A DNA stretch of 64,000 nucleotides from Archivesica marissinica (Eukaryota > Mollusca > Bivalvia > Venerida > Vesicomyidae): positions 43,989,516 to 44,053,515 of the forward strand of contig CM026403.1 in NCBI GenBank assembly GCA_014843695.1, written 5' to 3'. Of this stretch, positions 44,434 through 56,850 are shown piece after piece; position 1 is the stretch's first letter, and the number at the start of each line of letters is the position of its first letter. The translations under genes were made by a program, and so were the position numbers. Under the pieces are notes generated by a model. The model was given only the letters and a program-made list of their open reading frames with translations, made no database searches and was not told the DNA's origin.

Positions 44434-47196
44434 ATGGCGGATGAAAGTGATTTCGATGGTTTTAATGAATCCGAGATCGGATCGGACATAGAGCTACCGA
44501 ATTCTAGTGACATTGAAGTCAGTGATGTGTCATCTGTATCATCTGTCTCCGATTCGGACTCAGAAGACGAAAATCTACAAAACGACGAGTGGACTCATCG
44601 ATTATCTCCCATTACGGTTTGTTTATATATTATAATTACGAACTTTGACCTAAATATAGTAATACTATTACAGTAATAGTAGATATGGTAGTTTACGATC
44701 ATTTTCTGAAATTTACGATGGTTACCAAGGTCACGTATTATTTGTAACGGAATTGTGACATTTCTACTGCCAAACAATGTATTCAATTCGGATAATGTGT
44801 AGGCTTATGTGCAATCCGTGGGTCATACCACATACAGGGTAGTCTTATATCATTATATACAATCCGTGGGTCATACCACATACAGGGTAGTCTTATATCA
44901 TTATATACAATCCGTGGGTCATACCACATACAGGGTAGTCTTATATCATTATATACAATCCGTCGGTCATACCACATACAGGGTAGTCTTATATCATTAT
45001 ATACAATCCGTGGGTCATACCACATACAGGGTAGTCTTATATCATTATATACAATCCGTGGGTCATACCACATACAGGGTAGTCTTATATCATTATATAC
45101 AATCCGTGGGTCATACCACATACAGGGTAGTCTTATATCATTATATACAATCCGTGGGTCATACCACATACAGGGTAGTCTTATATCATTATATACAATC
45201 CGTGGGTCATACCACATACAGGGTAGTCTTATATCATTATATACAATCCGTGGGTCATACCACATACAGGGTAGTCTTGTATCATTATATACAATCCGTG
45301 GGTCATACCACATACAGGGTAGTCTTGTATCATTATATACAATCCGTGGGTCATACCATCTGCTCGGGTAGTCTTACATATAATCTGTCAGCACCGCTAC
45401 AGAAATTAATTTTATAGATCTATATCCAGTCTAGATGGTATGTGCATTATATATGTTCCATTAATTTCAAACCCCTTGCGGTGACCTAGACATGTTTCCT
45501 GGGCAGGCTTAGCCGACCTAAGCGATTAACCAGTACTAAGCAATGTGTGTGAGGTGCCTTGCTCAATGACACTACATACGTGGCCTGACCCAAGTATCGA
45601 ACCGGACCGTTCAATTCCAAATCCGACGCTCTACCACTGGCCACGGATGCCACATATATATGATAGTATTCAAAACAACAAACAAAATATTTTCTAATTT
45701 CTTTTCAGGTACATGACTTTGTGGGAGAATCTGGTCCAATGTTACCCCCAGCATTTGATGTAACCACGGCAACACCTCTGGACTACTTCAACCTCATGTT
45801 CGACCCAGAGATGTTTACCACCATGACACGCCACACCAACAATTTTGCACGTTGGAAAATGGATCAGACTGGCATTGAAGATCCAAACTGGGTGGACACC
45901 ACTACACAGGAAATTAGAGCGTTTGTTGGCATCAACATCATGATGGGGATCAACAGTTTGCCAGCCACAGATATGTATTGGTCGGAAGATCCGTATGTTG
46001 GAAATGCTGGGATATCTTCGACTATGCCCATCAACCGCTACCAGAAAGTAAATCAATACTTTCATATCTCAGACAGGTCATCAGAACGTGCCCGTGGACA
46101 GCCTGGCTATGATAGACTATATAAAGTGCGACCTGTTCTGGAGAATGTTGCCGGGAACTTCTTGCAGCACTACAAACTGAGCCGGGAACTTGCAATCGAC
46201 GAGGCCATGGTGAAGTACACTGGGCGGCTTTCATTTAAGCAATATATGCCCGCGAAACCAATCAAACGTGGCATCAAAATCTGGATGGCCTGTGATTCCA
46301 ATTCAGCGTTCCTGTCACGTTTCCAGGTGTACCTTGGCAGAGCCACAGAACCAAATGAAAATGGACTTGGTTACAGTGTTGTAACAGCTCTGACAGACAA
46401 TCTTCACCATTCCAATCGCAGAGTATATTTTGATAACTTTTTTAGCGGCATCCCACTTCTTCAAGCTCTGGAGGCATCTGGGTTGTATGGGTGTGGAACG
46501 GTGAGAGTAAATCGGAGGGGCTTCCCCTCGGAATTGAAAAAACCCAGAACCGTGAAAGAGCGAGGAGAAATGATGGTGATGCAGAAGGGCGTATCAAACC
46601 TGACTGCGACAGTCTGGAAAGACAAGCGCCTAGTGCATCACCTGACCACCTGCAGCCAACCAAACCTTATCCAAGATGCTACTAGGCGTATTGGGCAGCA
46701 TCGGGTTGCACTACGTCAACCAGATAGTGTACACCAGTACAACAAGTTTATGGGAGGCGTTGATCAGCATGATCAGTTACGTTTGGCCTACGATGTAGGA
46801 AGGAACTCCAAAAAATGGTGGCGCTATCTTTTCTGGTTTTTTATAAACTGTGCTGTGGTCAACGCCTTTATTTTATATAGAGATGTGTCCAGGAGACGGG
46901 TCTCCAAGAAACGATTCACCCATCTTGACTTCCACATGGAACTGGCTCGCGACATTATCGGTGGGTTCACGTCGAGGAAACGTCGCATGTCCAACAAGGA
47001 GAATGTGGGCACTATCATTCAGGAAAATTTGAATGGACATGTCTTTACTAGAATGGGTGACAAAAAACGAGTGTGTGCTTACTGCAAGACTTTAGGAGGA
47101 CCACGGAAAGAAACCCGATTTGGATGTGCAATCTGCAACGTGTATCTGTGCCGCGGAGGGTGTCATGCCCGTTTCCACAATCAACACATGCAGTAG
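44434..47196 (+). CDS. piggyBac-type transposase, two exons, apparently intact
   Basis: Exon 1 (44,434 to about 44,612) encodes the acidic N-terminus MADESDFDGFNESEIG. It ends at ATTACG|GTTTGT. Exon 2 begins after a pyrimidine-rich acceptor (TTTCTTTTCAG|GTACATGAC, about 45,711) in the matching phase. Counting from the Val at 45,721, the catalytic Asp residues are 160 (AIDEAM), 238 (YFDNFF) and 348 (GGVDQHD); the 78-residue spacing between the first two equals that of the classical enzyme. A C-terminal Cys-rich domain (CAYCK, CAICNVYLC, GGCHARFH) would bind the ends. Total length is about 555 residues. No break is seen in exon 2. The splice sites are my reading and are untested. Confidence 0.9.
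44808..45365 (+). repeat. 48-bp minisatellite in the piggyBac intron, about 11 units
   Basis: Units contain CAATCCGTGGGTCATACCAC and GGGTAGTCTTATATCATTAT and are almost identical. The period is a multiple of three, so both strands show spurious open frames. Confidence 0.96.
45450..45655 (-). repeat. tRNA-derived SINE, family B, near-full copy in the intron
   Basis: On the minus strand the A box TGGCCAGTGGTAGAGCG and B box CGGTTCGATACTTGG are followed by CAGGCCACGTA, AGTACTGGTTAATCGCTTAG and GCCTGCCCAGGAAAC. The tail ends CCGCAAGGGGTTTGAAAT. This is the best copy for defining the family. Confidence 0.85.
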
Positions 47197-47204
47197 AAGC
47201 GGTG

Positions 47205-47500
47205 TGTAATTTCTACAAGATCGTCAGTGTCATCATGTGTAATTTCTACAAGATCGTCAGTGTCATCATGTGTAATTTCTACAAGATCGTCAGTGTCATC
47301 ATGTGTAATTTCTACAAGATCGTCAGTGTCATCATGTATCCCGATCGTCAGTGTCATCATGTGTAATTTCTACAAGATCGTCAGTGTCATCATGTGTAAT
47401 TTCTACAAGATCGTCAGTGTCATCATGTATGATTTCTACAAGATCGTCAGTGTCATCATGTATCCCGATCGTCAGTGTCATCATGTGTAATTTCTACACG
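47205..47500 (+). repeat. 31-bp minisatellite after the piggyBac gene, about 9 units
   Basis: TGTAATTTCTACAAGATCGT plus CAGTGTCATCA repeats, with two shorter units containing TATCCCGATCGTCAG. It begins just after the transposase stop and may lie in the 3' UTR. Confidence 0.94.
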
Positions 47501-47509
47501 AGTGATCAG

Positions 47510-48300
47510 TGGTAGGATTATATGTGTGGTAAGGTGTCATTTATACCAGGTATATAAATTTACCATCATAAAATTTCATTTTACTCACAATGCTGTCTCC
47601 TCAGTACATGCTAACGTTTGTTTGCAGAATTGTTTTGCTGATATTGGTACATACATATAACAATATAAAAACCTTCAAATATTAAATATATTACTGTGAA
47701 ATCTTAATTTATCAATTCTCTCACTAGAAAAATATCATAAATAACTTGTATTTTATTGGAAACACTATAGAAAACATCTTTCTAAAATAGAATAATTTCT
47801 GTCAACAGTTTCTCTGTAAGGTTAATAAATGTTATAAATTTGATATTTCTTTTAATATAATTTAAATTCTTTTTACCTATTATTATTTTGGGATAATTTG
47901 TTTGTGTATATAATACAAAAATAGTAATTTATTATTGACTACTTAAGCTGAAATAAATCATGAAACTTTTGAAAACAGCAAAAACAGTGTTTTTGTTCAC
48001 TTTAAACTGCTATACAAAAATATATATTCAACAAAACAAATATATTTTTACATGGCTGGAAAGGTATTTCAATTCCCTATAATTTATACATTGACACTTT
48101 TATTACCCCTCCAGTAGAAAGTGTCATACACTGGGCTTGAATAATGTGTGTGTGTATTCAGTGAAAAAGATTAAATCAGTCCATGGACACAGTGTATGTA
48201 TATTGAATCCATGTATATTGGACCTTTATCTATGGAGTATTGATTATTGATTTCAACTGATTAGCATTGATATACAGGGGCTATTTGGCTTACTTCCAAT
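47510..48300. other. AT-rich 3' part of piggyBac element 1
   Basis: No gene is seen. Several AATAAA-like signals are present. It ends at the right terminal repeat. Confidence 0.5.
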
Positions 48301-48316
48301 ACCAGGAAAGGGTTAA

Positions 48317-49608
48317 AGAGATGTACTCCTAGATACTTGAATGACTTGACCATTTCAATTTTTGCATTACTTAGATAGAAATCATAGTTTGTATGGCGAC
48401 CATTCTAAAATATCACTATTTTAGTTTTGTGTACGTTCAGGCGAAGGTTGTATCTATGACAATAGTTTTCAATATCATTAGCATTAATTGTAATGTTCTA
48501 GGATCTTGTGCAAATATGGCAGCGTCATCCGCAAAAAGAAGCATGTATATTTGTATATCATCTATGCTTATGACTCCTAGATTACTTCTTACATTTTCTA
48601 TGACGTCATTTAAGAAGAATAAGCACAACATGCTGCTTGACGGGTCCCCTTGTTTTACCCCTACGTATGAATTAATAGGGTCTGATTGTATATTTTGATA
48701 ACGAATAGAAGATTTAGCCGTTATGTACATTGACTTTAATGCGCGGATAAATTTTGTACTGACGTTTGTATTCAAAAGCATTTGCCAAAGTAACTACGAT
48801 CAATTCTATCAAACATCATTTCCCAGTCGAGAAAGGCGACATATAATTTTCTTTTATTGGCTAGTGTAAAAATGCAGTCAACGGTCGATTTATTTTTTTG
48901 AAATCCATACTGATTATCTATTAGTTTATCGTGCTTATCGCCCATTTTGCTAACCTATTTACTAATAGTTTCGAGTATATTTTCGACAATATATTATTAA
49001 GCGTTATTCCGCGGAAATTTTTAGCTTCATGGTTACCCCCTTTGAATATAGGGATAAGTAATCCTTCACTCCATGCTTCTGGAAAATTTAATGTTATTGT
49101 ATAACTCGACCAAGTATGGGGAGATAATGTCAAATGTTGATTTGAAGATTTCAGCAATTAAATGGTCAGTGCCCGGACTTTTATTATTGTTTTGAGAAAA
49201 AACTGCACTTTTTATTTCGATTTCCGTGAATTCTTGATCTAAATCATCATCATGAAGAAAACAAGTACGTTCTGGTGGATCTGTTTCACTTTCAGAAGGT
49301 GTGTCCGCATGTATACCATATAAATTACAAAAATGATCAAATAAATCATCCATTTGTATATGTTCAGGGCCAGTTGATTTACGTACATACTGGGACTTGA
49401 TATTTTTCCAAAATGACCTTGGATTGGTTTTCGCTAAATTTGTTATCCGTGCCCCCTCGGATCGCTTAAATTTCAATTTATATCTACGTTTTGTTTTCAT
49501 GTAAATGCGTTTTTTGATTAAAAACTCGTTTCTATTCTCAAGATTCTTATTTCGCAAACAAATATTTCTTGCTATATAGTTCGTTTTTCGCCTGGAAGCA
49601 TTTTGCAT
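48317..49608 (-). pseudogene. LINE ORF2, linker and reverse transcriptase core
   Basis: In minus-strand order: a basic linker (KTKRRYKLKFKRSEGARI), RT entry (NNNKSPGTDHLIAEIF), AWSEGLLIPIFKGG with NFRGITLNNILSKIYSKLL, motif A VAFLDWEMMFDRIDR, YVGVKQGDPSSS and the catalytic LLFADDAAIFA. All core RT motifs are recognisable. Frames change near 49,100, 48,930 and 48,785. The segment is cut at TTAA (48,313) by piggyBac element 1. Confidence 0.92.
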
Positions 49609-50715
49609 TAAACCATGGCTTTTTATTAGGGTGAGTTTTTATCCTATTTGTTGGTGTTTTGTATTTGCCAAAATGACTAAATGCATTATCCCACAATAGT
49701 GTAGTAAATACTTGTATCGAATCGTCAATTGAGTCGCTATTGTTATTCAAATTAGTTGTCAAATCGCCTAACGTAGTATGCCGATTTAACAGGCTGTCGC
49801 GGAAATCATTGACGTGTAAACTATCCCATGCTATGAATGGTTCGCCTCGTGCATGCGTTTGGTCATGTGACTCATTTGGGCGTATACAATTAAGGCTAAA
49901 TTGTATCGCGCAATGGTCGGATAAATCGTCTGGTAATAGTATTTTAAATGATGAAAAATGTTTAAAATCGTCATGTTTAGCTAAAACGTAATCTATGACT
50001 GATGAAGCATTGTAGTTTTTATATGTAAATTCGCCAGTATCTTTATCGTGTTGCAATCTTCCATTACATATGAGAAGATTAGTAGATTTACATAAGCTTA
50101 ATAGACGTTTACCCTGAATATCAAGTACTCGGTCCTTGTTTACCCTAGTGGGGATGTTTACATTTCTTTCTAACTCTATGTTTAAATCTAGATATTTATC
50201 AAAAACAATAAAATCTCTGTCATTAGCTGTTCTAGAATTCAAATCTCCATTAACAATTACTGTTCCTACTAACTTGTACTTTTCAATACCAGATTCTATC
50301 AATTCGAAAATATCGTTATCATTTCGTTTTTGTATATTAGAATTATATGGAGGTATGTATACACAACACAGATAAACATCAGTATCAAAGTGAAAACATG
50401 TCTTACAAATTTTAACCCAAACTATACAACACTGTTCTGTTTCTACAATGGATATTTTAGTCTTAAGTATAGTTTTATAGTATATCGTAATTCCACCCGA
50501 ATAGCGTCCTTTTCTAGTATGCGGTGATTTGTTACCAAATAAGTGAAATGCACTATATCCATTAATATCCAAGTTGTAACACGTATTTTTCGATATCCAA
50601 GTTTCTGACAATATAGTTATGTAGTGTGACTGAATAAAATCCACAAAATCTGGATCAGAGATTTTTCGAGAAAGTCCATTTATATTCCAGCTAACGATAT
50701 TTAACTCTTCACGAC
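49547..50715 (-). pseudogene. LINE ORF2, APE-type endonuclease domain
   Basis: The domain nicks target DNA to start reverse transcription. Beginning near 50,710 with IVSWNINGLSRK, it shows TILSETWI (catalytic Glu), VIVNGDLNSRT, ASSVIDYVLA and LSDHCAI, the standard endonuclease motifs in order. About 365 residues from the Met at 50,644 are uninterrupted. A frameshift near 49,570 follows. Confidence 0.93.
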
Positions 50716-50798
50716 TACCCTAAGCACTGTTATCCTTTGTAGAATAGATTTCGTTGTTAACATACAAATTTTCTCCTATAAACTTCACTTTGTTACCC

Positions 50799-51896
50799 TT
50801 ATCTTTTTCTTGTCTGAAAGCAGACGATAACCTTTGGCGCGTCACGCCACTCCTTCGGAATCTGGATGGATACACCACTGTTGGTCTTCTTGAGGTCTTC
50901 CCGTTTAGCAAAGGAGGCTTCTCGGACACGTTCCCTTTCTTGAAAATAGTGGAATTTGACTATAATTGGTCGAGGTAGTTTAGCCCTGTATTTGTTACCG
51001 AGCCTATGAGCACGATCGACTATCATATGACTGGCGTCAATTTCGAGTTTTGAGATGATAAAATCCTTTACAAGTGTCTCGCAGGATTCAGTTGCCGAAT
51101 CAGTTCCTGATTCCTGTTCCATTGGAACTGATGGTGCGCCATTCTGTTGCTGATCTGTGTTTGAGCTCAGGGGCTTAGGTGCCTGCATGGGAGTTTCTGG
51201 AATTCCATAAAATATTAGGTGTTCGCGCATACTGCGAAACTCACTGTCAAGAGGCTTAGAACGGAGCTCAGCCTGGCCTCTGCATAGAATTCATAGTTTT
51301 TTCAAGTGATTTACGATTACTTTCCAGATCTTTTATACCATCTTTAGTACGTTTTAAATCCTTGTATTGTTCTTCATACTTGCCGCTGAGAAATGACGCA
51401 TTATTTTCTACTTCACTCACCCGGCTATCAATGTCTTTGACCTTCAAATCCAAATCAGAAAGTCTTAGGTTGATGGAATTCACGGTTTTCTCAATTGTGT
51501 CAACCTTTTCTTTTATAATTTGTACATCCTTGATAATACTCATTGCCCACTGTGGCGTTTGAGATTGTTGAGGTTGTTGAGAAAACTGGAATTGTCCTGG
51601 CGGTGATTGTTGTAAAGACTGTACAAACTGCCCAGGAAAAGGCTGCGAAAAATTCATATTGTTCATGTTTGAAACACTTTGTGTATCGCAAAGAAAATAA
51701 TCCGCTTTTATGCCCCTTTGACGTTTACTCTCGATATTCTCCGGCGGCGATACACTTGCTGGACCAGTTTTACACTGACCGCTATAGCTATTTTTATCTT
51801 GCCCGCATGTATGGTCAAACAATGGAGATATTTGTTTTCGTTTCTCCTTTCTGTTTGCAGCTTTAAATTGTCTACCGTATTTGTTTTAGGTGGCAT
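50799..51896 (-). pseudogene. LINE ORF1 (coiled coil and L1-ORF1p-like domain), frameshifted
   Basis: ORF1 proteins bind the element RNA. The Met at 51,896 (MPPKTNTVDNLK) starts it. After a shift near 51,820 the frame gives a Gln-rich part (FSQQPQQSQTPQW) and a heptad-rich coiled coil (about residues 95-175). After another shift near 51,270 it gives REHLIFYGIPE, MIVDRAHRLG, KLPRPIIVKFHYF and SIQIPKEWRD, which are the RRM/C-terminal domain motifs of L1-type ORF1p (transposase_22). It ends about 80 bases before ORF2 begins. Confidence 0.85.
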
Positions 51897-52105
51897 TAAG
51901 ATAGTACCTTTATAGAGCTAATTATCCATTTTTTTTATCCAATTAATATATTATTTTGCACTTAATTCCAGAAAATGCACGAGCTCTAAAATCCATGCCC
52001 TCGTGATGAGGGGAGATAACTTATATCATATATACGAAGACATTATATAGTGAATCATAATACGCTCCAGTTGATAAGAAAATATCTAAACCACCACCAA
52101 CGCAC

Positions 52106-54885
52106 TGAACCATACACAATACAACCCCATCACCATAACACTCAAACATACACAATACAACATCCCCACCAGAACACTCAAACATACACAATACAACATC
52201 CCCACCAGAACACTCAAACATACACAATACAACATCCCCACCAGAACACTCAAACATACACAATACAACATCCCCACCAGAACACTCAAACATACACAAT
52301 ACAACATCCCCACCAGAACACTCAAACATACACAATACAACATCCCCACCAGAACACTCAAACATACACAATACAACATCCCCACCAGAACACTCAAACA
52401 TACACAATACAACATCCCCACCAGAACACTCAAACATACACAATACAACATCCCCACCAGAACACTCAAACATACACAATACAACATCCCCACCAGAACA
52501 CTCAAACATACACAATACAACATCCCCACCAGAACACTCAAACATACACAATACAACATCCCCACCAGAACACTCAAACATACACAATACAACATCCCCA
52601 CCAGAACACTGAAACATACACAATACAACATCCCCACCAGAACACTGAAACATACACAATACAACATCCCCACCAGAACACTCAAACATACACAATACAA
52701 CATCCCCACCAGAACACTCAAACATACACAATACAACATCCCCACCAGAACACTCAAACATACACAATACAACATCCCCACCAGAACACTCAAACATACA
52801 CAATACAACATCCCCACCAGAACACTCAAACATACACAATACAACATCCCCACCAGAACACTCAAACATACACAATACAACATCCCCACCAGAACACTCA
52901 AACATACACAATACAACATCCCCACCAGAACACTCAAACATACACAATACAACATCCCCACCAGAACACTCAAACATACACAATACAACATCCCCACCAG
53001 AACACTCAAACATACACAATACAACATCCCCACCAGAACACTCAAACATACACAATACAACATCCCCACCAGAACACTCAAACATACACAATACAACATC
53101 CCCACCAGAACACTCAAACATACACAATACAACATCCCCACCAGAACACTCAAACATACACAATACAACATCCCCACCAGAACACTCAAACATACACAAT
53201 ACAACATCCCCACCAGAACACTCAAACATACACAATACAACATCCCCACCAGAACACTCAAACATACACAATACAACATCCCCACCAGAACACTCAAACA
53301 TACACAATACAACATCCCCACCAGAACACTCAAACATACACAATACAACATCCCCACCAGAACACTCAAACATACACAATACAACATCCCCACCAGAACA
53401 CTCAAACATACACAATACAACATCCCCACCAGAACACTCAAACATACACAATACAACATCCCCACCAGAACACTCAAACATACACAATACAACATCCCCA
53501 CCAGAACACTCAAACATACACAATACAACATCCCCACCAGAACACTCAAACATACACAATACAACATCCCCACCAGAACACTCAAACATACACAATACAA
53601 CATCCCCACCAGAACACTCAAACATACACAATACAACATCCCCACCAGAACACTCAAACATACACAATACAACATCCCCACCAGAACACTCAAACATACA
53701 CAATACAACATCCCCACCAGAACACTCAAACATACACAATACAACATCCCCACCAGAACACTCAAACATACACAATACAACATCCCCACCAGAACACTCA
53801 AACATACACAATACAACATCCCCACCAGAACACTCAAACATACACAATACAACATCCCCACCAGAACACTCAAACATACACAATACAACATCCCCACCAG
53901 AACACTCAAACATACACAATACAACATCCCCACCAGAACACTCAAACATACACAATACAACATCCCCACCAGAACACTCAAACATACACAATACAACATC
54001 CCCACCAGAACACTCAAACATACACAATACAACATCCCCACCAGAACACTCAAACATACACAATACAACATCCCCACCAGAACACTCAAACATACACAAT
54101 ACAACATCCCCACCAGAACACTCAAACATACACAATACAACATCCCCACCAGAACACTCAAACATACACAATACAACATCCCCACCAGAACACTCAAACA
54201 TACACAATACAACATCCCCACCAGAACACTCAAACATACACAATACAACATCCCCACCAGAACACTCAAACATACACAATACAACATCCCCACCAGAACA
54301 CTCAAACATACACAATACAACATCCCCACCAGAACACTCAAACATACACAATACAACATCCCCACCAGAACACTCAAACATACACAATACAACATCCCCA
54401 CCAGAACACTCAAACATACACAATACAACATCCCCACCAGAACACTCAAACATACACAATACAACATCCCCACCAGAACACTCAAACATACACAATACAA
54501 CATCCCCACCAGAACACTCAAACATACACAATACAACATCCCACCAGAACACTCAAACATACACAATAACATCCCCACCAGAACACTCAAACATACACAA
54601 TACAACATCCCCACCAGAACACTCAAACATACACAATACAACATCCCCACCAGAACACTCAAACATACACAATACAACATCCCCACCAGAACACTCAAAC
54701 ATACACAATACAACATCCCCACCAGAACACTCAAACATACACAATACAACATCCCCACCAGAACACTGAAACATACACAATACAACATCCCCACCAGAAC
54801 ACTCAAACATACACAATACAACATCCCCACCAGAACACTGAAACATACACAATACAACATCCCCACCAGAACACTCAAACATATA
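52106..54885 (+). repeat. 36-bp minisatellite, about 77 units
   Basis: Units contain CACTCAAACATACACAATAC and AACATCCCCACCAGAA and are almost perfectly uniform. Rare variants are CACTGAAAC (about 52,610, 52,640, 54,765, 54,835), an indel-bearing unit near 54,541-54,570, and the degenerate first unit. Long open frames on both strands are artefacts. Confidence 0.98.
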
Positions 54886-55164
54886 TACTTTATTATTGTA
54901 CATAGAGGTAAAACAAATAAAAAAAATTCAAACATTTACGGATCTACACGAAATAATTACCAAAGTATAGCTCTCATTATTTCAATTAGAAAATATAAAC
55001 TTTTATATATGTACTACGTATACTTTTCCAGATATTGATGTTTGAAGATTTTGCATTAAAGGGACATTGTCATAAAAACATTGTTTTAAAGGGACACATC
55101 CAATTTTTTTTATCAGATTAACAACACAAACATGCGATTGTAGCGTCACATATCGAAACGACGG

Positions 55165-55235
55165 AGACAAAAACTTAAATGACAAAGACAAAAACTGAAA
55201 CGACAATGACAAAAACTGAAATAACAATGACAAAA
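55165..55235 (+). repeat. Short tandem repeat, 18-bp type
   Basis: GACAAAAACTGAAACGACAAT-type units, about 4 copies. The related, longer array follows in duplication copy 2. Confidence 0.75.
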
Positions 55236-55372
55236 ACAATCGGGGTAATAGTAGTAAACTATGACCAAAACACAATCAACTATCCTACAGTTTATAAGAC
55301 GATGCGTAATAAGTTAAAAACGCACAAAATGATGGTATGGTATTCCAATATTGTTTTGGAGACTAGATACTA

Positions 55373-55775
55373 TACGAAGACATTATATAGTGAATCATAT
55401 TACGCTCCAGTTGATAAGAAAATATCTAAACCACCACCAACGCACTGAACCATACACAATACAACCTCACCACCAGAACACTGAAACATATATACTTTAT
55501 TATTGTACATAGAGGTATAACAAATAAAAATTTGTCAAACATTTACGGATCTACACGAAATAATTACCAAAGTATAGCTCTCATTATTTCAATTAAGAAA
55601 ATATAAACTTTTATATATGTACTACGTATACTTTTCCAGATATTGATGTTTGAAGATTTTGCATTAAAGGGACATTGTCATAAAAACATTGTTTTAAAGG
55701 GACACATCAATTTTTTTTATCAGATTAACAACACAAAAATGCGATTGTAGCGTCACATATCGAAACGACGGAGAC
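55373..55775 (+). repeat. Tandem duplication, copy 2 (unexpanded minisatellite, LINE empty site)
   Basis: It repeats the order of copy 1, but only about one and a half minisatellite units lie between CACTGAACCATACACAATAC (55,442) and TATATACTTTATTATTGTAC. Its left junction (GATACTATACGAAGACATT, about 55,366-55,384) is the uninterrupted version of the LINE target. Confidence 0.92.
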
Positions 55776-55965
55776 AAAAACTGAAATAGCAATGACAAAA
55801 ACTGAAACGCTTGTGTCAGAAACTGAAACGCTTGTGTCAAAAACTGAAACGGACTCTATGGAGAATTACATGTTAAAGTGTAAAAACTGAAACGCTACTG
55901 TTAAAAACTGAAACGCTATTGTCAAAAACTGAAACGCTACTGTCAAAAAATTGAAACGTTAGATA
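55775..55965 (+). repeat. Degenerate tandem repeat, about 20-bp period
   Basis: ACAAAAACTGAAACGCTTGT and ACTGTCAAAAACTGAAACGC variants, about 8 units, with an unrelated spacer at about 55,850-55,885. Confidence 0.8.
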
Positions 55966-56289
55966 CGGAAACTGACCATCTCTGTCAACACTGGACCCTC
56001 AGGATGAAATGCAACATTTAAAACGAAAAATATTATTCAGTGGAATTGCCAGGATTTCAGAACTCATCATAAAGACATTCTTCTGTCATTTAAATAAGGA
56101 TATTATGTACTTAGTCTTTATTATCTTAGGTAATGTTAAAAGATGAATGGGAATGTAAAAACATTAACGCTATAGAGGAGAACTGATTCTATATCTCTGT
56201 AACTGACGATAAACGATTTCTAAAGATTAAATATACAAAGGAAAATATAAAACTAACCTTTCGATTCAGGTAGTGTATAAAATTACAAT

Positions 56290-56840
56290 AAGTCCAAATA
56301 TGCATTGGGGCAATTAATAAATTACGCGATACAGCCGTTTGTCTTGATGATATATATCAAATTTATCCGTTATTAAAACATTTGCGCGCATTTAGAATTG
56401 ATTCGTACAATATGGGAATCAGGAAATGTTCCAGATTCCTGGAATGACGGCATCCACATTTATCCTAATATCTAAACTATAAAAAGATAACGTTAATCCA
56501 ACTAATTGTCGGCCTATCGCATTAACGAGCTGTATTTGTAAAACTCTAGAACGCATCATTAACTCTAGACTCATTTGGTATCCAGAGTCTAACGGCTTAA
56601 TTTCCGAATATCAAAGCGAATTTCGGAGAGAACGAAGTACAAATGACCAACTAGTAAGGTTGTAGGCATTAATCAGTGAGAATGTTATGAAGAAACAACA
56701 AGTAGTTGTTCTATCTAAACCCATTAGAGCCTAGTATAATGTACGACATACACGAGTTACGTCTTAAAGGACACATTCCACAGTTTATATCCGACCTTCA
56801 TCTGAATAGGCTATTTAAGGTTTATGGTTTTACCGCCTCT
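56290..56840 (+). pseudogene. Degenerate non-LTR reverse transcriptase fragment
   Basis: On the plus strand WESGNVPDSWNDG, CRPIALTSCICKTLERIIN, RLIWYPESNGLISEYQSEFR and STNDQLVRL can be read, the N-terminal RT motifs of Jockey-like LINEs. Frames are broken by stops near 56,476 and 56,664 and further decay follows. A family A SINE abuts its right end. It is a different lineage from the LINE at 39.4-52 kb. Confidence 0.78.
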
Positions 56841-56850
56841 GACACACTGA

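Larger units (their letters stand above)
43827..48312 (+). mobile_element. piggyBac-type element 1, apparently intact
   Basis: TTAA duplications are at 43,823-43,826 and 48,313-48,316. The element begins CCCTTTCC and ends GGAAAGGG. It is 4,486 bp with a two-exon transposase gene. It contains three internal tandem arrays, a SINE in its intron and a duplicated 5' segment. It is inserted in the LINE ORF2. Confidence 0.93.
39404..52030 (-). mobile_element. Full-length non-LTR retrotransposon (LINE) carrying nested transposons
   Basis: The paralogous empty site at about 55,371 defines both edges, with TATAC on each side (39,399-39,403 and 52,031-52,035). Without the two piggyBac insertions the element is about 5.1 kb. 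It has ORF1 (coiled coil plus L1-ORF1p-like region), ORF2 (APE-type endonuclease, reverse transcriptase, C-terminal Cys/His motif) and a 3' AATAAA on its own strand near 39,416. The exact clade is not decided; the CR1/L2-like group fits the ORF2 pattern. Several frameshifts make it inactive. Confidence 0.9.
52031..55372 (+). repeat. Tandem duplication, copy 1 (with expanded minisatellite)
   Basis: It starts TATACGAAGACATTATATAG and includes the 36-bp array, then TATATACTTTATTATTGTAC, GCATTAAAGGGACATTGTCA and GCGATTGTAGCGTCACATAT. The same order recurs from 55,371, with about 95% or better identity outside the array. Confidence 0.9.

Noticed and set aside
44783..45417. 176- and 202-codon frames on both strands
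   Set aside because: They come from the 48-bp minisatellite in the piggyBac intron.
51362..51915. Plus-strand frames of 62-107 codons
   Set aside because: They are antisense to LINE ORF1, whose coiled coil and domain motifs are on the minus strand.
52021..54935. Very long open frames (more than 800 codons) on both strands
   Set aside because: They are produced by a uniform 36-bp minisatellite whose period is divisible by three. Several frames are open at once and no domain is present.
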